From positions 59,617 through 123,616 of the forward strand of contig JAJXZX010000009.1 of the NCBI GenBank assembly GCA_021779835.1: 64,000 nucleotides of DNA. Direction: 5' to 3'. Each line of letters begins with the position of its first letter. The first letter of the stretch is position 1. Positions 36,556-46,438 of this stretch are shown piece after piece. The notes beneath the pieces are model-generated. The model did no database searches and had not been told where the DNA came from. It was given only the letters and a program-made list of their open reading frames with translations. The DNA comes from Pseudomonadota bacterium (lineage in GTDB: Bacteria; Pseudomonadota; Alphaproteobacteria; Rhodobacterales; Rhodobacteraceae). A program made the translations under genes and the position numbers.

Positions 36556-37296
36556 TCAGACGTGCTGCGCGCCGTTCACCTCAATCTCGGATCCTGAAAT
36601 ATAACTCGAATCAGGCGAGCAGAGGAACCAGATCACGCTTGCCACCTCCGACGGCTGACCAAGGCGGCGCAAAGGCAGCTTTTCAACGATCTTTTCGGTT
36701 CCCGGCGACAAAATCGCGGTTTCCACCTCTCCCGGCGCGATCGCGTTCACACGCACGCCCAGCGGGCCAAAGTCATGCGCCATCTCGCGCGTCAGGGCCG
36801 CCAGTGCGGCCTTTGACGTCGCATACGCCGCCCCGGCAAAGGGATGCACCCTCACCCCCGCGATGGACGTGACATTCACGATAGAGCCCTTCGCCGCCGC
36901 CAACTCATCCTTGAGCCCGCGCGCCAGAACCACCGGGGCGAAAAAATTGACATGGAACACCTGCCCCCATGTCCGCAGGTCAGTCTCAAGCGAATTGAGG
37001 CGCGCGCCCCCGGCCCCTTTCGGCGAAATGCCTGCGTTGTTAACCAACGCATCGAGCCGCCCATTGAGCTTTTCCTTAATGATCTCAATTGCGGCAATCG
37101 TCTTGGTGGGGTCGGCAAGGTCGATCTGGATGTGATTCTCTTCGCCACCCGGCCAAGGGCAGCGCGGATCAAACGGCTGACGCGAGCAGGTCAGCACTCG
37201 CCATCCGCCCGCAGAGAACCGCTTGACCGTCGCATGGCCGATCCCCCGGCTTGCCCCGGTCAACACCAACGTCCGCTGCGTAGTTTCGCCGCTCAT
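36556..37296 (-). CDS. SDR-family NAD(P)-dependent oxidoreductase
   Basis: Classical short-chain dehydrogenase of 246 residues: TGASRGIG cofactor loop, NNAGIS, Ser in VNVTSIAG and YATSK with the catalytic Tyr and Lys. The Pro-Gly segment at the end ([11 protein letters not shown]) is also typical. ATG 37296 is preferred because GGAG lies 8 bases upstream; ATG 37302 is 2 codons earlier. Substrate unknown. Convergent with engB and divergent from argB. Confidence 0.88.
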   Translation of the reverse strand: MSGETTQRTLVLTGASRGIGHATVKRFSAGGWRVLTCSRQPFDPRCPWPGGEENHIQIDLADPTKTIAAIEIIKEKLNGRLDALVNNAGISPKGAGGARLNSLETDLRTWGQVFHVNFFAPVVLARGLKDELAAAKGSIVNVTSIAGVRVHPFAGAAYATSKAALAALTREMAHDFGPLGVRVNAIAPGEVETAILSPGTEKIVEKLPLRRLGQPSEVASVIWFLCSPDSSYISGSEIEVNGAQHV

Positions 37297-37423
37297 CCAC
37301 ATTTCTCCTTCACGTCGCCGTGACCCTATCCTGATGCGCAGAAAACGCAATGAATGGAGCGCGGGTCTTGGCAGGGCTTTTCAAAGCGACTACCAGAATA
37401 GATCTGAACAGGACTCCCGCCCC

Positions 37424-38317
37424 ATGAAAAAGCAGCTGATGAACATGCGCGATTCGATTGCCACCGCCAAGACGCTTAACGAGGCGTTACCCTATTTGCA
37501 GCGCTACACTGGCGCCGTTGTCGTCATCAAGTTCGGCGGCAACGCGATGGGCGATGACGAGGCAATGGCCGAATTTGCGCGCGATGTCGTGCTGATGCGT
37601 CAAGTCGGCGTCAACCCGGTCGTGGTGCACGGCGGTGGGCCGATGATTAACGCCTTGCTGGCGAAACTGGGCATCAAGTCGGAATTCGTGCGCGGCAAGC
37701 GCGTGACCGATGCCGCCACGGTCGAGGTGGTCGAGATGGTGCTGTCCGGTCTTGTTAACAAGCGAATCGTCCAAGCAATCAACGACCAAGGCGGGCGCGC
37801 CGTTGGCATCTCTGGCAAGGACGACGACCTTATGGTCTGCGAGCCTGACGACCCGGAACTGGGCTTTGTCGGCAAACCCCGCGACATGCGGGTGCAGGTG
37901 CTGCACGATCTGTTCAAGGCCGGCATCATTCCCGTTGTGGCTCCGGTGGGCCCCGGCGACAACGGCGAGACGTTCAACGTCAATGGCGACACAGCGGCGG
38001 GGGCAATCGCGGGCGCGCTGAAGGCTGATCGCCTGCTGTTGTTGACCGATGTGGCTGGCGTCAAAGGCGAAAATGGCGAGGTGCTGACGCAAATCTCGCC
38101 AGAGGAGGTCCGCGACCTCACCCAGCGCGGCGTCATTGCGGGGGGCATGATCCCCAAGACCGAAACTGCGTTGCTTGCGCTTTCGCAAGGCGTGCGGGCC
38201 GTTGTCATTTTGGACGGCCGCATCCCCAACGCCTGTCTGCTGGAATTGTTCACGGACCACGGCGCAGGCTCTTTGATTCGCTCGACCGAACCGCGGATCA
38301 AACCGCGCGACGAGTGA
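37424..38317 (+). CDS. argB: Acetylglutamate kinase
   Basis: Second step of arginine synthesis, phosphorylating N-acetylglutamate. The 297-residue amino-acid kinase has [11 protein letters not shown] and [10 protein letters not shown] near the N-terminus, and [42 protein letters not shown] in the C-lobe. The start [16 protein letters not shown] resembles the arginine-sensitive form, which carries an N-terminal helix. It overlaps the next gene by GTGA at 38314. Confidence 0.94.
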   Translation: MKKQLMNMRDSIATAKTLNEALPYLQRYTGAVVVIKFGGNAMGDDEAMAEFARDVVLMRQVGVNPVVVHGGGPMINALLAKLGIKSEFVRGKRVTDAATVEVVEMVLSGLVNKRIVQAINDQGGRAVGISGKDDDLMVCEPDDPELGFVGKPRDMRVQVLHDLFKAGIIPVVAPVGPGDNGETFNVNGDTAAGAIAGALKADRLLLLTDVAGVKGENGEVLTQISPEEVRDLTQRGVIAGGMIPKTETALLALSQGVRAVVILDGRIPNACLLELFTDHGAGSLIRSTEPRIKPRDE

Positions 38318-38967
38318 GCGGGCTCGGCGCTCTCTCAGAGGCAGCGGCCCATGTTCAACTGGGCCTGTTCGGGGCATTCCACCCCGGTGCCGACGATCAA
38401 GTGCCCACAGGCACCGAAACTCTGGTCCTGCTTGGGCCAATGGAACCCGACTTTTGGCCGCACGTTACCGCCAGCCCGGAGTTTTGTGACCACGCGCCCG
38501 ATCCGCTTGACCGCTGGTCGGCCCGGGTGATTGGGGCTTTAGCCGCACAGTTCGACGCGACGCCGCTTTTCCCCTTTGGACCGCCACCCTATCGCCCATT
38601 CTACTCTTGGGCGCTGCGATCGGGCCACGCCTGGGCCTCTCCCGTGCAACTTTTGGTCCATGCTGAGGCTGGCCTTATGGTTTCGTATCGCGGTGCGCTG
38701 GCGCTACGGGAGCGGCTGGACCTGCCAGCTTCACCTCAGCGGCCGTGTGACACCTGCGCTGGGAAACCCTGTCTGACCGCCTGCCCCGCCGCCGCTTTGA
38801 CCCAAACCGGCTATGACGTTCCCGCCTGCCACACTTTCCTGGACAGTGACGCAGGGGCGAATTGTCTTACAACGGGCTGTGCCGTCAGACGGGCCTGTCC
38901 GATCTCGCAACGATATGCCAGAGTGGCGGAACAATCCGCCTATCACATGAGGTTGTTCCACCAATGA
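38314..38967 (+). CDS. Small 8-Cys Fe-S (ferredoxin-type) protein
   Basis: A 217-residue protein. The first 140 residues lack motifs I can name. The C-terminal third has eight cysteines: C145, C148, C153, C157, then C172, C184, C189 and C195. The first four (CxxCxxxxCxxxCP) resemble one [4Fe-4S] site, and the rest (C...CxxxxCxxxxxCP) a second, as in epoxyqueuosine reductase-related or ferredoxin-domain proteins. The start is GTG at 38314, overlapping the argB stop. The SixA-like gene overlaps its stop. Function unknown. Confidence 0.75.
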   Translation: MSGLGALSEAAAHVQLGLFGAFHPGADDQVPTGTETLVLLGPMEPDFWPHVTASPEFCDHAPDPLDRWSARVIGALAAQFDATPLFPFGPPPYRPFYSWALRSGHAWASPVQLLVHAEAGLMVSYRGALALRERLDLPASPQRPCDTCAGKPCLTACPAAALTQTGYDVPACHTFLDSDAGANCLTTGCAVRRACPISQRYARVAEQSAYHMRLFHQ

Positions 38968-39470
38968 CCAAGCGCCTGATCCTGACCCGCCACGCCAAGT
39001 CCAGCTGGGACAATGCAAATCTTCCCGACCATGAGCGCCCGCTGAACGACCGCGGACATCAAGCGGCAAGCGAGCTTGGGCTTTGGCTTGCCTCGCGCGG
39101 CTATGTGCCCGATGAGGTGATCTGCTCTGACGCGCTGCGCACGCGCGAGACGTGGAACGGGATTGCCCCCGCCCTTCCTGCCGCCGCGGCGCCTCGCTTT
39201 ACTGACAAGCTTTATCAGGCTGGCGCCGACGTTATGTTGGCCATGCTGAAACACGCGACGGGCAATACCGTGCTGATGTTGGGGCATAATCCCGGCATTG
39301 CCGAATTCGCCCAAAGGCTTGTCGCCCGCGCCCCTCTGAACCCAGAGTTCCTGCGCTATCCAACCGCAGCCACGCTTGTCGTCGAATTCCCTATCGACAG
39401 TTGGGCCGATCTGGTCACCGGAACCGGAGCCGCCGACGATTTCATCGTTCCGAAAGAGATCGTGGCGTAA
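38964..39470 (+). CDS. SixA-type histidine phosphatase
   Basis: A 168-residue member of the phosphoglycerate-mutase-like fold. RH (Arg9-His10) in LTRHAKSSWD is the phosphohistidine site and LGHNPGIAEF gives the second His. SixA-like enzymes dephosphorylate phosphohistidine proteins, but the true target is unknown. It overlaps the Fe-S gene by ATGA (38964). Last of the argB-Fe-S-SixA run. Confidence 0.85.
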   Translation: MTKRLILTRHAKSSWDNANLPDHERPLNDRGHQAASELGLWLASRGYVPDEVICSDALRTRETWNGIAPALPAAAAPRFTDKLYQAGADVMLAMLKHATGNTVLMLGHNPGIAEFAQRLVARAPLNPEFLRYPTAATLVVEFPIDSWADLVTGTGAADDFIVPKEIVA

Positions 39471-39504
39471 GAGTCGCAGGCTTATCAGTCACTTACGCCA
39501 ATAA

Positions 39505-39523
39505 CCGGGGGCAACGCCCCCGG
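39505..39523. terminator. Bidirectional hairpin between convergent genes
   Basis: CCGGGGGC-AAC-GCCCCCGG is a perfect 8-bp stem. On the minus strand it is followed by TTATTG; on the plus strand by no T-run. It separates the SixA-like gene from the end of bztD. Confidence 0.45.
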
Positions 39524-39541
39524 CTCCCGCCGAGCGTAGGC

Positions 39542-40333
39542 CTAGTGCCCCAAAATCTGGCTTAGGAACAGCTTGGTCCGGTCAGATTTCGGGTTGTTGA
39601 AGAACTCTTCCGGTTCGTTCTGTTCAACGATCTGGCCCTGATCCATAAAGATCACGCGGTTCGCCACCTGACGGGCAAAGCCCATCTCGTGCGTGACGCA
39701 AAGCATCGTCATCCCCTCCTCCGCGAGTTGGATCATGGTGTCCAGCACCTCTTTGATCATCTCGGGGTCGAGGGCCGAGGTCGGCTCGTCAAACAGCATG
39801 ATGCGCGGCTTCATACATAGCGAGCGTGCAATCGCCACCCGCTGTTGCTGACCACCCGAAAGCTGCCCGGGATATTTGTTCGCCTGCTCGGGGATTTTCA
39901 CCTTTTCAAGGTAGTGCATCGCCGTCGCCTCGGCCTCGCGCTTGGGCGTCTTGCGGACCCAGATCGGCGCCAGCGTCAGGTTTTCAAGGATGGTCAGATG
40001 GGGGAACAGGTTGAAGTGTTGGAACACCATCCCAACCTCAGAGCGCACCTTGTCGATGTTTTTGAGGTCAGAGGTCAGCTCGGTCCCGTCAACGATGATC
40101 TGGCCGGCCTGATGTTCCTCCAACCGGTTGATGCAGCGGATCAAGGTCGACTTACCCGAGCCTGAGGGGCCCGCGATGACAATCCGTTCGCCGCGCATGA
40201 CGGTCAGGTCGATGTCACGCAGAACGTGGAAGGTGCCGTACCACTTGTTCATCTTGGTGATCTGAACGGCAACTTCGGTTGATACCGTCATGTTGCGGCG
40301 GTCGACGGGGCGGTTGGTGGCTGTATCGGACAT
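39542..40333 (-). CDS. bztD: Amino-acid ABC transporter, ATP-binding subunit
   Basis: Cytoplasmic ATPase of the glutamate/glutamine/aspartate/asparagine importer. Of 263 residues, Walker A is GPSGSGKST (55-63), signature LSGGQ (158-162) and Walker B/D-loop [10 protein letters not shown] (to 189). The sequence is closest to BztD/AapP. It ends the operon bztA-bztB-bztC-bztD, read leftward, with a 9-base gap from bztC. Confidence 0.93.
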   Translation of the reverse strand: MSDTATNRPVDRRNMTVSTEVAVQITKMNKWYGTFHVLRDIDLTVMRGERIVIAGPSGSGKSTLIRCINRLEEHQAGQIIVDGTELTSDLKNIDKVRSEVGMVFQHFNLFPHLTILENLTLAPIWVRKTPKREAEATAMHYLEKVKIPEQANKYPGQLSGGQQQRVAIARSLCMKPRIMLFDEPTSALDPEMIKEVLDTMIQLAEEGMTMLCVTHEMGFARQVANRVIFMDQGQIVEQNEPEEFFNNPKSDRTKLFLSQILGH

Positions 40334-40342
40334 GTGTGTTCC

Positions 40343-41659
40343 TCAGCGATGGTCTGTTTTCAGCTTGCGCTCAAGGTACTGCGAGTACCGCGACATGCCG
40401 AAGCAGAAGATGAAAAAGATCGAGCCGGAAAAGATGTAGGGCTCCCAATAAACGCCGTTCCACTCCGACGACGCACGAACGGCATCGGTAATGCCCTTGA
40501 GCGGATCAAGCAGGCTGACGAAGATAACCAGTGTGGTATCCTTGAACAGCCCGATGAAGCTCGACACGATACCGGGGATTGAAATCTTGAGCGCTTGCGG
40601 CATGATGATCAGCCGCTGTGCCTTCCAGTAATCCAGCCCCAGTGCGTCAGCGGCCTCATATTGCCCGCGCGGCAAGGCCGCCAAGCCCCCCCGCACCACT
40701 TCGGCGATATAGGCGGCCGAGAACAGGGTGACCATGATGATAACGCGCAGGATCAGGTCGAAGGTCGTCCCCGGCGGCAGGAAGTAGCTGAGCAGGAACG
40801 ATGCGGTGAACAACAGGGTAATCAGCGGCACGCCGCGGATGAACTCGATGAAGCCGACGCAAACATACTTGATCAGCGGCATGTCAGACCGGCGCCCCAG
40901 CGAAAGCAGGATGCCAAGGGGCAGCGAAAAGCCGATACCACAGATGCCGATAACGAAGGCCAACAGGAAGCCGCCGAACTTGTCTGACTGCACCCGCACA
41001 AGGTCAAGCGGGGCCAGGGCGTCCAGCGCCCCCGCAGCCGACCCGGCGAAGAAAAGCCACCAGAGCACCGGTATCAACACCGCAGCGCCAACGCCAAGAA
41101 TGGCGCCGCCGAGCCGCAAACCAAGTTTCAGCGCGATGACGCCCAATGCGAAACCCGCAAGGATCACAACTGCAAGCCATACGCTTCCGCCCCAAAGCAG
41201 CCAGAATGCAACCGCAGGAAAAGCCGCCGTAAACAGAAGCATCTGACGCGGAACGGCGCCAAACAAAATCGGCGCGATTGCGACGAGCATCAGCACGAAC
41301 GCCAGATTGGGGCGCCAATACTGGTCTGACGGATAGAAGCCGTAGATATACTGGGGCCAGCGTTCGTGGATGACGGCCCAGCATGCGCCATCGGCTCCAT
41401 CGCCCCAAGTCTTGGTAATGATGGCACGGCATTCATTCAGCGATTTTGCCGTCCAGACACCGTGCAGGAGCCAAGGCAACACACCTTGCAAGATCATGAA
41501 GACGGCGGCGAGGCCCACGAGCGTGAGAACCGTATTGAGTGGACCGGAAAACAGGTTCTCGCGCATCCACTTTATCACGCCACGCTGCGAAATCGGCGGC
41601 GGCTGTTGTGGCAACATCGCGGTGCGAACGAAAGCGGTGGCTGTATTTGCGTCGGTCAT
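40343..41659 (-). CDS. bztC: Amino-acid ABC transporter, permease subunit
   Basis: Inner-membrane permease of 438 residues with about eight helices. The C-terminal third has the EAA-type loop (EAADALGLDYWKAQRLIIMPQALKISIPG) that binds the ATPase. The long N-terminal part (four extra helices and large loops) is typical of BztC/AapM. One base separates it from the bztB stop. Confidence 0.92.
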   Translation of the reverse strand: MTDANTATAFVRTAMLPQQPPPISQRGVIKWMRENLFSGPLNTVLTLVGLAAVFMILQGVLPWLLHGVWTAKSLNECRAIITKTWGDGADGACWAVIHERWPQYIYGFYPSDQYWRPNLAFVLMLVAIAPILFGAVPRQMLLFTAAFPAVAFWLLWGGSVWLAVVILAGFALGVIALKLGLRLGGAILGVGAAVLIPVLWWLFFAGSAAGALDALAPLDLVRVQSDKFGGFLLAFVIGICGIGFSLPLGILLSLGRRSDMPLIKYVCVGFIEFIRGVPLITLLFTASFLLSYFLPPGTTFDLILRVIIMVTLFSAAYIAEVVRGGLAALPRGQYEAADALGLDYWKAQRLIIMPQALKISIPGIVSSFIGLFKDTTLVIFVSLLDPLKGITDAVRASSEWNGVYWEPYIFSGSIFFIFCFGMSRYSQYLERKLKTDHR

Positions 41660-41660
41660 C

Positions 41661-42893
41661 TCAACGCTCCTTCAGGCTGACGGAACGGTTGAAGAGGTTC
41701 ATCGCCAAGGAAATCAGCAAGCTGATAATCAGATAGATCATCATCATCAGCAGAACGCATTCCAACGCCCTGCCCGTCTGGTTCAGCGTGATACCGCCCA
41801 AAGTCGCGGTAAGGTCCGGATAAGAAATCGCTGCGGCGAGCGTGGAGTTCTTGGTCAGGTTCAGGAACTGCGAAATCATCGGCGGCACGATTACACGCAA
41901 CGCCTGCGGCAGCACAACGAGGCTCATCGTGCGCCCCGGACGCAGGCCCAAGGCATAGGCGGCCTCGGACTGACCGCGAGAGACGGCCAAGATACCAGAC
42001 CGCACGATTTCAGCGATATATGTGCCGGTGTAGATCGAAAGCCCCAGCCAAAGCGCAAAAACAAAGTTCGGCGCTTGGATGCCACCTGAGAAGTTAAAGC
42101 CCTTCAGCACCGGATACTCGAAGTGGAACCCGAGCATCACCAGCAAAGCAATCGCCGGGACGAAAAGGATCAGAAGGCTTTTCCACCACGTCGTCGGACG
42201 CACGCCCGTTGCATATTGGACTGCGCTCGCCCGATGCACAACAAACCGGTTCACCAGCAAGCTCGCGATTATGACAGCCACAAGCGTCAACATGTCGGTC
42301 TGGACGCTTCCCAGCGACCGCGAAAACAGCGGGGCGGGCAAGGCGACGTAGCGGTTTGTGACCGCAACCGAGTGCCAAAGCCACATGTGGGCTGCGGGAT
42401 TCGCGCCGCGAAACGCGTTGGGGGCAGGTGTTGCCTCGGTCAGAATTGCGAAGATAACCAACAGCCAAAGCAGCAGCGGTACGTTCCGGAAGATCTCGAC
42501 ATACAGCGTCATCAACCGCGCGATAACCCAGTTTTTAGAGAGCCGCAGAACACCTGCGGTGACGCCGATGATGGTCGCGGTGATGCAGCCCAGCGCAGAG
42601 ATGAAAAGAGTGTTGACCAAACCCACAAGCAGCGCACGGAAATGCGTGTCGTCATGCGTATAGTCGATCAACTTGAAACTGATGTCGTAGCCAGCGCGCT
42701 GCGTCAGGAAGCTGAAGCTGGGAACATAGCCCATCTTGTCCAGGTTGACGACCGCGTTGGAGGCCAGCCAGCCCAACCCAAGCATCAGCGCAATCAAGAA
42801 CAGGATCTGAATCGTTATCGACCGGTAGCGTGCATCATACAGAAGCATACCCAACCGAAAGGAGGCTTTCGGAGCGTTATCGGTTATCGCCAT
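41661..42893 (-). CDS. bztB: Amino-acid ABC transporter, permease subunit
   Basis: Second permease, 410 residues with about eight helices. It has the conserved EAAYALGLRPGRTMSLVVLPQALRVIVPPMISQF loop. Extended relative to simple GltJ-type permeases, as in BztB/AapQ. An inverted repeat lies in the 140-base gap between it and bztA. Confidence 0.92.
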   Translation of the reverse strand: MAITDNAPKASFRLGMLLYDARYRSITIQILFLIALMLGLGWLASNAVVNLDKMGYVPSFSFLTQRAGYDISFKLIDYTHDDTHFRALLVGLVNTLFISALGCITATIIGVTAGVLRLSKNWVIARLMTLYVEIFRNVPLLLWLLVIFAILTEATPAPNAFRGANPAAHMWLWHSVAVTNRYVALPAPLFSRSLGSVQTDMLTLVAVIIASLLVNRFVVHRASAVQYATGVRPTTWWKSLLILFVPAIALLVMLGFHFEYPVLKGFNFSGGIQAPNFVFALWLGLSIYTGTYIAEIVRSGILAVSRGQSEAAYALGLRPGRTMSLVVLPQALRVIVPPMISQFLNLTKNSTLAAAISYPDLTATLGGITLNQTGRALECVLLMMMIYLIISLLISLAMNLFNRSVSLKER

Positions 42894-42992
42894 TTTACAT
42901 TTCCCCTAAGGCCGGTGTCATCGCTGGCTTTTGCCTTGTCGATGCCCGCACGCGGGTGCAGTGCGGAACCGGAGCCCTGTTGCCGAAGCTGA

Positions 42993-43022
42993 ATGGGCGC
43001 ACCGAACCAGCGGCGCGCCCAT
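42993..43022 (-). promoter_or_regulatory. Hairpin between bztA and bztB
   Basis: ATGGGCGC (42993-43000) and GCGCCCAT (43015-43022) form a perfect 8-bp stem with a 14-base loop, about 12 bases after the bztA stop. Hairpins here commonly stabilise the binding-protein message and reduce read-through, giving more binding protein than permease. No T-run, so not a full terminator. Confidence 0.45.
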
Positions 43023-43033
43023 CAAAGGTCAGA

Positions 43034-44050
43034 TCAACGGAACGGCGGGGCGTACATCAGCCCGCCCTGCGTCCACTGTGCGTTCAAACCGCGAGCCAGA
43101 CCGATCGGGGTAGAAACGCCGATGTTCGCCTCAAAGATCTCGCCGTAGTTGCCCGAAGCGGCAATCGCGCGCTTCGCCCACTCTTTGTCGAGACCAAACA
43201 TCGCGCCAAGGTTGCCCTCGGTGCCAAGGATCCGGTTGATTTCCGGGTTGGTGGTGCCCTTCGCCATTTCTTCGATGTTCGCCGAGGTGATGCCATACTC
43301 TTCCGCGGCGATCAGAGCGTTTTCCGTCCAGCGCACGATATCCGCCCACTGGTCGTCACCTTGACGCACGAGCGGCGAAAGCGGCTCTTTCGAGATTACT
43401 TCCGGCAGGATCACATAGTCATCCGGCTTTTCAAAGCCAGCGCGAAGCGCAGCAAGGCCCGAACGGTCGGTCGTGTAGGCGTCACAAGCGCCAGCAAGGA
43501 ACTGCTGCTTGCCCTCTGCATCGGTTTTGATGGCGATGGGCGTGTAGGTCATCTTGTGGGTCTTGAAGTAGTCGGCGAGGTTCAGCTCGGTCGTGGTGCC
43601 CGTTTGGATGCAAATGGTCGCCCCACCAAGTTCCTTGGCGGAGGTCACACCCAGATCCTTGCGGACCATGAAGCCTTGACCGTCATAGTAGTTTACGCCG
43701 GTAAAGGTGAACTTCAGGTCAACGTCCCGGCTGAAGGTCCAGGTCGAGTTCCGCGCAAGCAGATCAATTTCGCCCGACGACAGCGAGGTGAAACGGGTCT
43801 CGCCGGTGGTTGGGACGTATTTCACCTTGTTGGGATCGCCCAGAACTGCTGCCGCCACGGCCTTGCAGATCGCGACGTCAAAGCCAGTCCATTTGCCGTT
43901 CGCATCGGGCGCAGCAAAGCCGACAAGCCCGACGTTCACGCCGCAATTCAGCACGCCACGCGCCTTGACCTCATCAAGCGTCGAAGCTGACGCAAAGCTC
44001 GCGACAAGGCCAGCGACCGTCAGCGCGCCCAAAAATACGGTTCTATTCAT
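43034..44050 (-). CDS. bztA: Amino-acid ABC transporter, periplasmic binding protein
   Basis: Periplasmic solute-binding protein of 338 residues with a signal peptide (MNRTVFLGALTVAGLVASFASA) and a mature part starting near STLDEVKARGVLNCGVNVGL. It has the polar amino-acid-binding family pattern (GFDVAICKAVAAAVLGDPNKVKYVPTT). The start at 44050 was chosen because AGAGG lies a few bases upstream and it opens a clean signal peptide; 15 codons further upstream are ignored. First gene of bztABCD, with 218 bases of upstream sequence in which no clear promoter was found. Confidence 0.93.
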   Translation of the reverse strand: MNRTVFLGALTVAGLVASFASASTLDEVKARGVLNCGVNVGLVGFAAPDANGKWTGFDVAICKAVAAAVLGDPNKVKYVPTTGETRFTSLSSGEIDLLARNSTWTFSRDVDLKFTFTGVNYYDGQGFMVRKDLGVTSAKELGGATICIQTGTTTELNLADYFKTHKMTYTPIAIKTDAEGKQQFLAGACDAYTTDRSGLAALRAGFEKPDDYVILPEVISKEPLSPLVRQGDDQWADIVRWTENALIAAEEYGITSANIEEMAKGTTNPEINRILGTEGNLGAMFGLDKEWAKRAIAASGNYGEIFEANIGVSTPIGLARGLNAQWTQGGLMYAPPFR

Positions 44051-44268
44051 TTCTACCTCTTCCTGATGTTCCGCCACTAGTCGGACGGTTTTCACAACCC
44101 TAAGGGCCGATCACGAAATCGAGAGATGTTCCCTCGATAGTGATAGGCACTTTGGTCGAATTTGACTGAAAACGTCAAGCGAAGTGTCGGATACCCGCTC
44201 ATATTTGCACAAGCGCATAATTATTCGGGCTGCTTGGCCAGAAATTCACCACCCCACAAAGGTTTCCG

Positions 44269-44988
44269 CTAACGCGATGGCGCCAGACAAAGGCTGTGGA
44301 AGCGCCCTGCATGTAGGAATGCGTCTCTTTTCAACGCTTCCATCTCTGCGGCGTCCTCGTCCGCCCCCCAAAGTTCGGCCTGCCAGTGCTCATCGATTCG
44401 AGACCGGTCCCAGAGGGTCGCTAGGGGCAAGTGGCCACGAATTGCTGCGAACCCGATAATCAACGACCCAGAAAGCGCCACAAGATCGTGAAACGCTGTG
44501 AGTTCGAAGGGCGACTGCGCGCTGACGTGGTCCGTCAAAATCCGCAGGTAGCCGGGATCTTGCGGCCGATGAATTACGCCGCGGATCGGCGTAAGGCGCG
44601 CGCCGAGATCCTCTGCTGCCCAATCGAGTAGCGGATCCCACCCTTCCGATTGCCTTGCGACCAGACGTTCCGGGGATTCTGCGCGGTAGCACAAAAGGTC
44701 GGTGTCCCCGTAGGCGGCAATCATTGCCGCCACCTCGGTGAATTGTGGGCGCACCTTGTCGATCGCTGCGTTGGCAGAGCGGGTGAACGGCATCGTAGCG
44801 GGGTTGATCTTGCCCTGCTGCGCCTGCCACTCCGCCGCGATTGCCTCGGCCAGCGCCAGCGTCGGCACGATCAGATCGGCCTTTGCAGGCGTCTTGACGC
44901 CTCGACCGTCCAGGACGACAGAAAACCCCTCGCCAACCGGAATGGCCTGCGCCAGCGTCCAGAAACGCTTTGCCGTCCAACCGCTCAT
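44269..44988 (-). CDS. ATP12-type F1-ATPase assembly chaperone
   Basis: A 239-residue homologue of the mitochondrial chaperone Atp12, which binds the F1 alpha subunit before assembly. It begins MSGWTAKRFWTLAQAIPVGEGFSVVLDGRGVKTPAK. TMPFTRSANAAIDKV, GDTDLLCYRAESPERLVARQSEGWDPLLDWA and a Trp/Glu-rich C-terminus are typical. Such genes are mostly alphaproteobacterial. It overlaps the pseudouridine synthase gene by ATGA, so the two are co-translated. Confidence 0.88.
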   Translation of the reverse strand: MSGWTAKRFWTLAQAIPVGEGFSVVLDGRGVKTPAKADLIVPTLALAEAIAAEWQAQQGKINPATMPFTRSANAAIDKVRPQFTEVAAMIAAYGDTDLLCYRAESPERLVARQSEGWDPLLDWAAEDLGARLTPIRGVIHRPQDPGYLRILTDHVSAQSPFELTAFHDLVALSGSLIIGFAAIRGHLPLATLWDRSRIDEHWQAELWGADEDAAEMEALKRDAFLHAGRFHSLCLAPSR

Positions 44989-46031
44989 TTCGACCTAACG
45001 AAAGGGTCAGCCGGCACGTCGCCTTCCTTCCAGTCCAACAGCTTCCACGTCCGCGCCATATGCTCTGGCAAGGGCGCGGTGAACGTGATGACTTCTTTGG
45101 TGATTGGATGCTGGATCGTAAGGCTGCGCGCATGAAGGTGCAGTTTGCGACTGACATCGCCGCCCGCCTGCGCGCCCCAGCCATCGCCCATATTCTCCTG
45201 CGCCGAACCGCCATACTTGCCGTCGCCAAAGATCGGATGCCCGATCTCGGCCATATGGGCGCGCAGTTGGTGCGTGCGCCCCGTCACGGGTTCAAGCGCC
45301 ATCCAAGACATGCGGGTGCCCAGGAACCACAGGGTAAAGAAATCGGTCTGGGCGCGTTTGGCGTCCGGATGCTCTGCCATCTGATTGGGATGGACGCAGA
45401 CCATCTTTTCGCCCTCGCCCATGCGCCCGCGCCCGGGTGCCTTCATCAGCCCGTATTTGATCGATCCTTGGCGCGGGTTAGGCACACCCGCCACCACCGC
45501 CCAATAGATTTTGCGCGCGGCATGGTGGCGAAGCGTCTCGCTGAGCGCGCGCGCAACACGGTCGGTGCGGGCCAGCATCAGGACGCCCGAGGTATCCTTG
45601 TCCAACCGATGCACCAGCTTCGGTTTGTCTTTATAGCCGAACTTCAGCGCCTCTGCCAAACCGTCAACATGGCGTTCGCCCTGACCAGAGCCGCCTTGGC
45701 TCGGCAAGCCCGGCGGCTTGTTAAGCACGATAATATGCTCGTCCTTCCACAGAACGGCGTCCTGAATCATCCGCTCGTCCGAAATGCTGATGCCGGTTTC
45801 GGGCGGACGCGGCGGGGCCTCTGACGTTGGCATCGGCGGAACCCGCACGACGTTGCCCGGCACCACATGGGTCGAGGCCTTGACGCGGCCACCATCCACC
45901 CGGATCTGGCCGGTCCGGCACATCTTTTCCACCGCGCCTTGGGTAACCATGGGGAATTGGCGCTTCAGCCAACGGTCCAAGCGCTGCTCGCCGTCCTCGA
46001 CACTCACAGTCAGGATGCTGACGCCGCTCAT
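44985..46031 (-). CDS. rluC: RluC-type 23S rRNA pseudouridine synthase
   Basis: A 348-residue synthase that isomerises uridines in large-subunit rRNA. The N-terminal S4-type RNA-binding domain (LDRWLKRQFPMVTQGAVEKMCRTGQIRVDG) is followed by the catalytic domain with Asp144 in HRLDKDTSGVLMLAR. The start MSGVSILTVS at 46031 overlaps the crcB stop by ATGA. RluC versus RluD paralogy is inferred from the RLDKDTSG motif and domain order. Confidence 0.85.
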   Translation of the reverse strand: MSGVSILTVSVEDGEQRLDRWLKRQFPMVTQGAVEKMCRTGQIRVDGGRVKASTHVVPGNVVRVPPMPTSEAPPRPPETGISISDERMIQDAVLWKDEHIIVLNKPPGLPSQGGSGQGERHVDGLAEALKFGYKDKPKLVHRLDKDTSGVLMLARTDRVARALSETLRHHAARKIYWAVVAGVPNPRQGSIKYGLMKAPGRGRMGEGEKMVCVHPNQMAEHPDAKRAQTDFFTLWFLGTRMSWMALEPVTGRTHQLRAHMAEIGHPIFGDGKYGGSAQENMGDGWGAQAGGDVSRKLHLHARSLTIQHPITKEVITFTAPLPEHMARTWKLLDWKEGDVPADPFVRSK

Positions 46032-46408
46032 GCCAGCACCGCGCGCATCATGTGCACGCCGCCCACCAGCGCGGCCAACGAAACCACGACCGACAACCCG
46101 ACATAAAGCGCCGCCGTGCCGACCTCTCCGCGCTCGAACAATCGCCAAGCCTCCAAAGTGAACGACGAGAACGTCGTGAACCCGCCGAGTATCCCGGTCG
46201 CGAGGAAGGCGTTATAATGGGTCAACCCGCGCTGCCCCAAGAAAACCACCAGCGCCCCCATGATGAACGACCCAAGGATGTTCACGGCAATGACGCCAAG
46301 CGGAAAGGTGAACGAGCCCAGCCCGCGCTGGATCGCTACGCCCATCAAAAACCGTGCTGATGAGCCAATCGCACCACCTGCGGCGACCTGAAGTACGGTA
46401 AAGAACAT
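46028..46408 (-). CDS. crcB: Fluoride channel CrcB/Fluc
   Basis: A 126-residue membrane protein with four helices that forms a dual-topology dimeric fluoride exporter. The GILGGFTTFSSFTLEAW segment carries the TTFS pore motif and Phe residues, and NILGSFIMG the conserved Asn. It overlaps the pseudouridine synthase gene. No fluoride riboswitch was recognised in the short gap (46409-46438) before it, although that gap is only 30 bases. Confidence 0.93.
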   Translation of the reverse strand: MFFTVLQVAAGGAIGSSARFLMGVAIQRGLGSFTFPLGVIAVNILGSFIMGALVVFLGQRGLTHYNAFLATGILGGFTTFSSFTLEAWRLFERGEVGTAALYVGLSVVVSLAALVGGVHMMRAVLA

Positions 46409-46438
46409 GGGCGCTGGTCCTTTCGGCGCGTTTTTGGC

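Noticed and set aside
44051..44268. Sigma54-type or NtrC-type promoter upstream of bztA
   Set aside because: No TGGCAC-N5-TTGCA match and no clear sigma70 pair was found; not reported.
46409..46438. Fluoride riboswitch upstream of crcB
   Set aside because: The gap is only 30 bases and the next gene is rarA, so there is no room for the aptamer.
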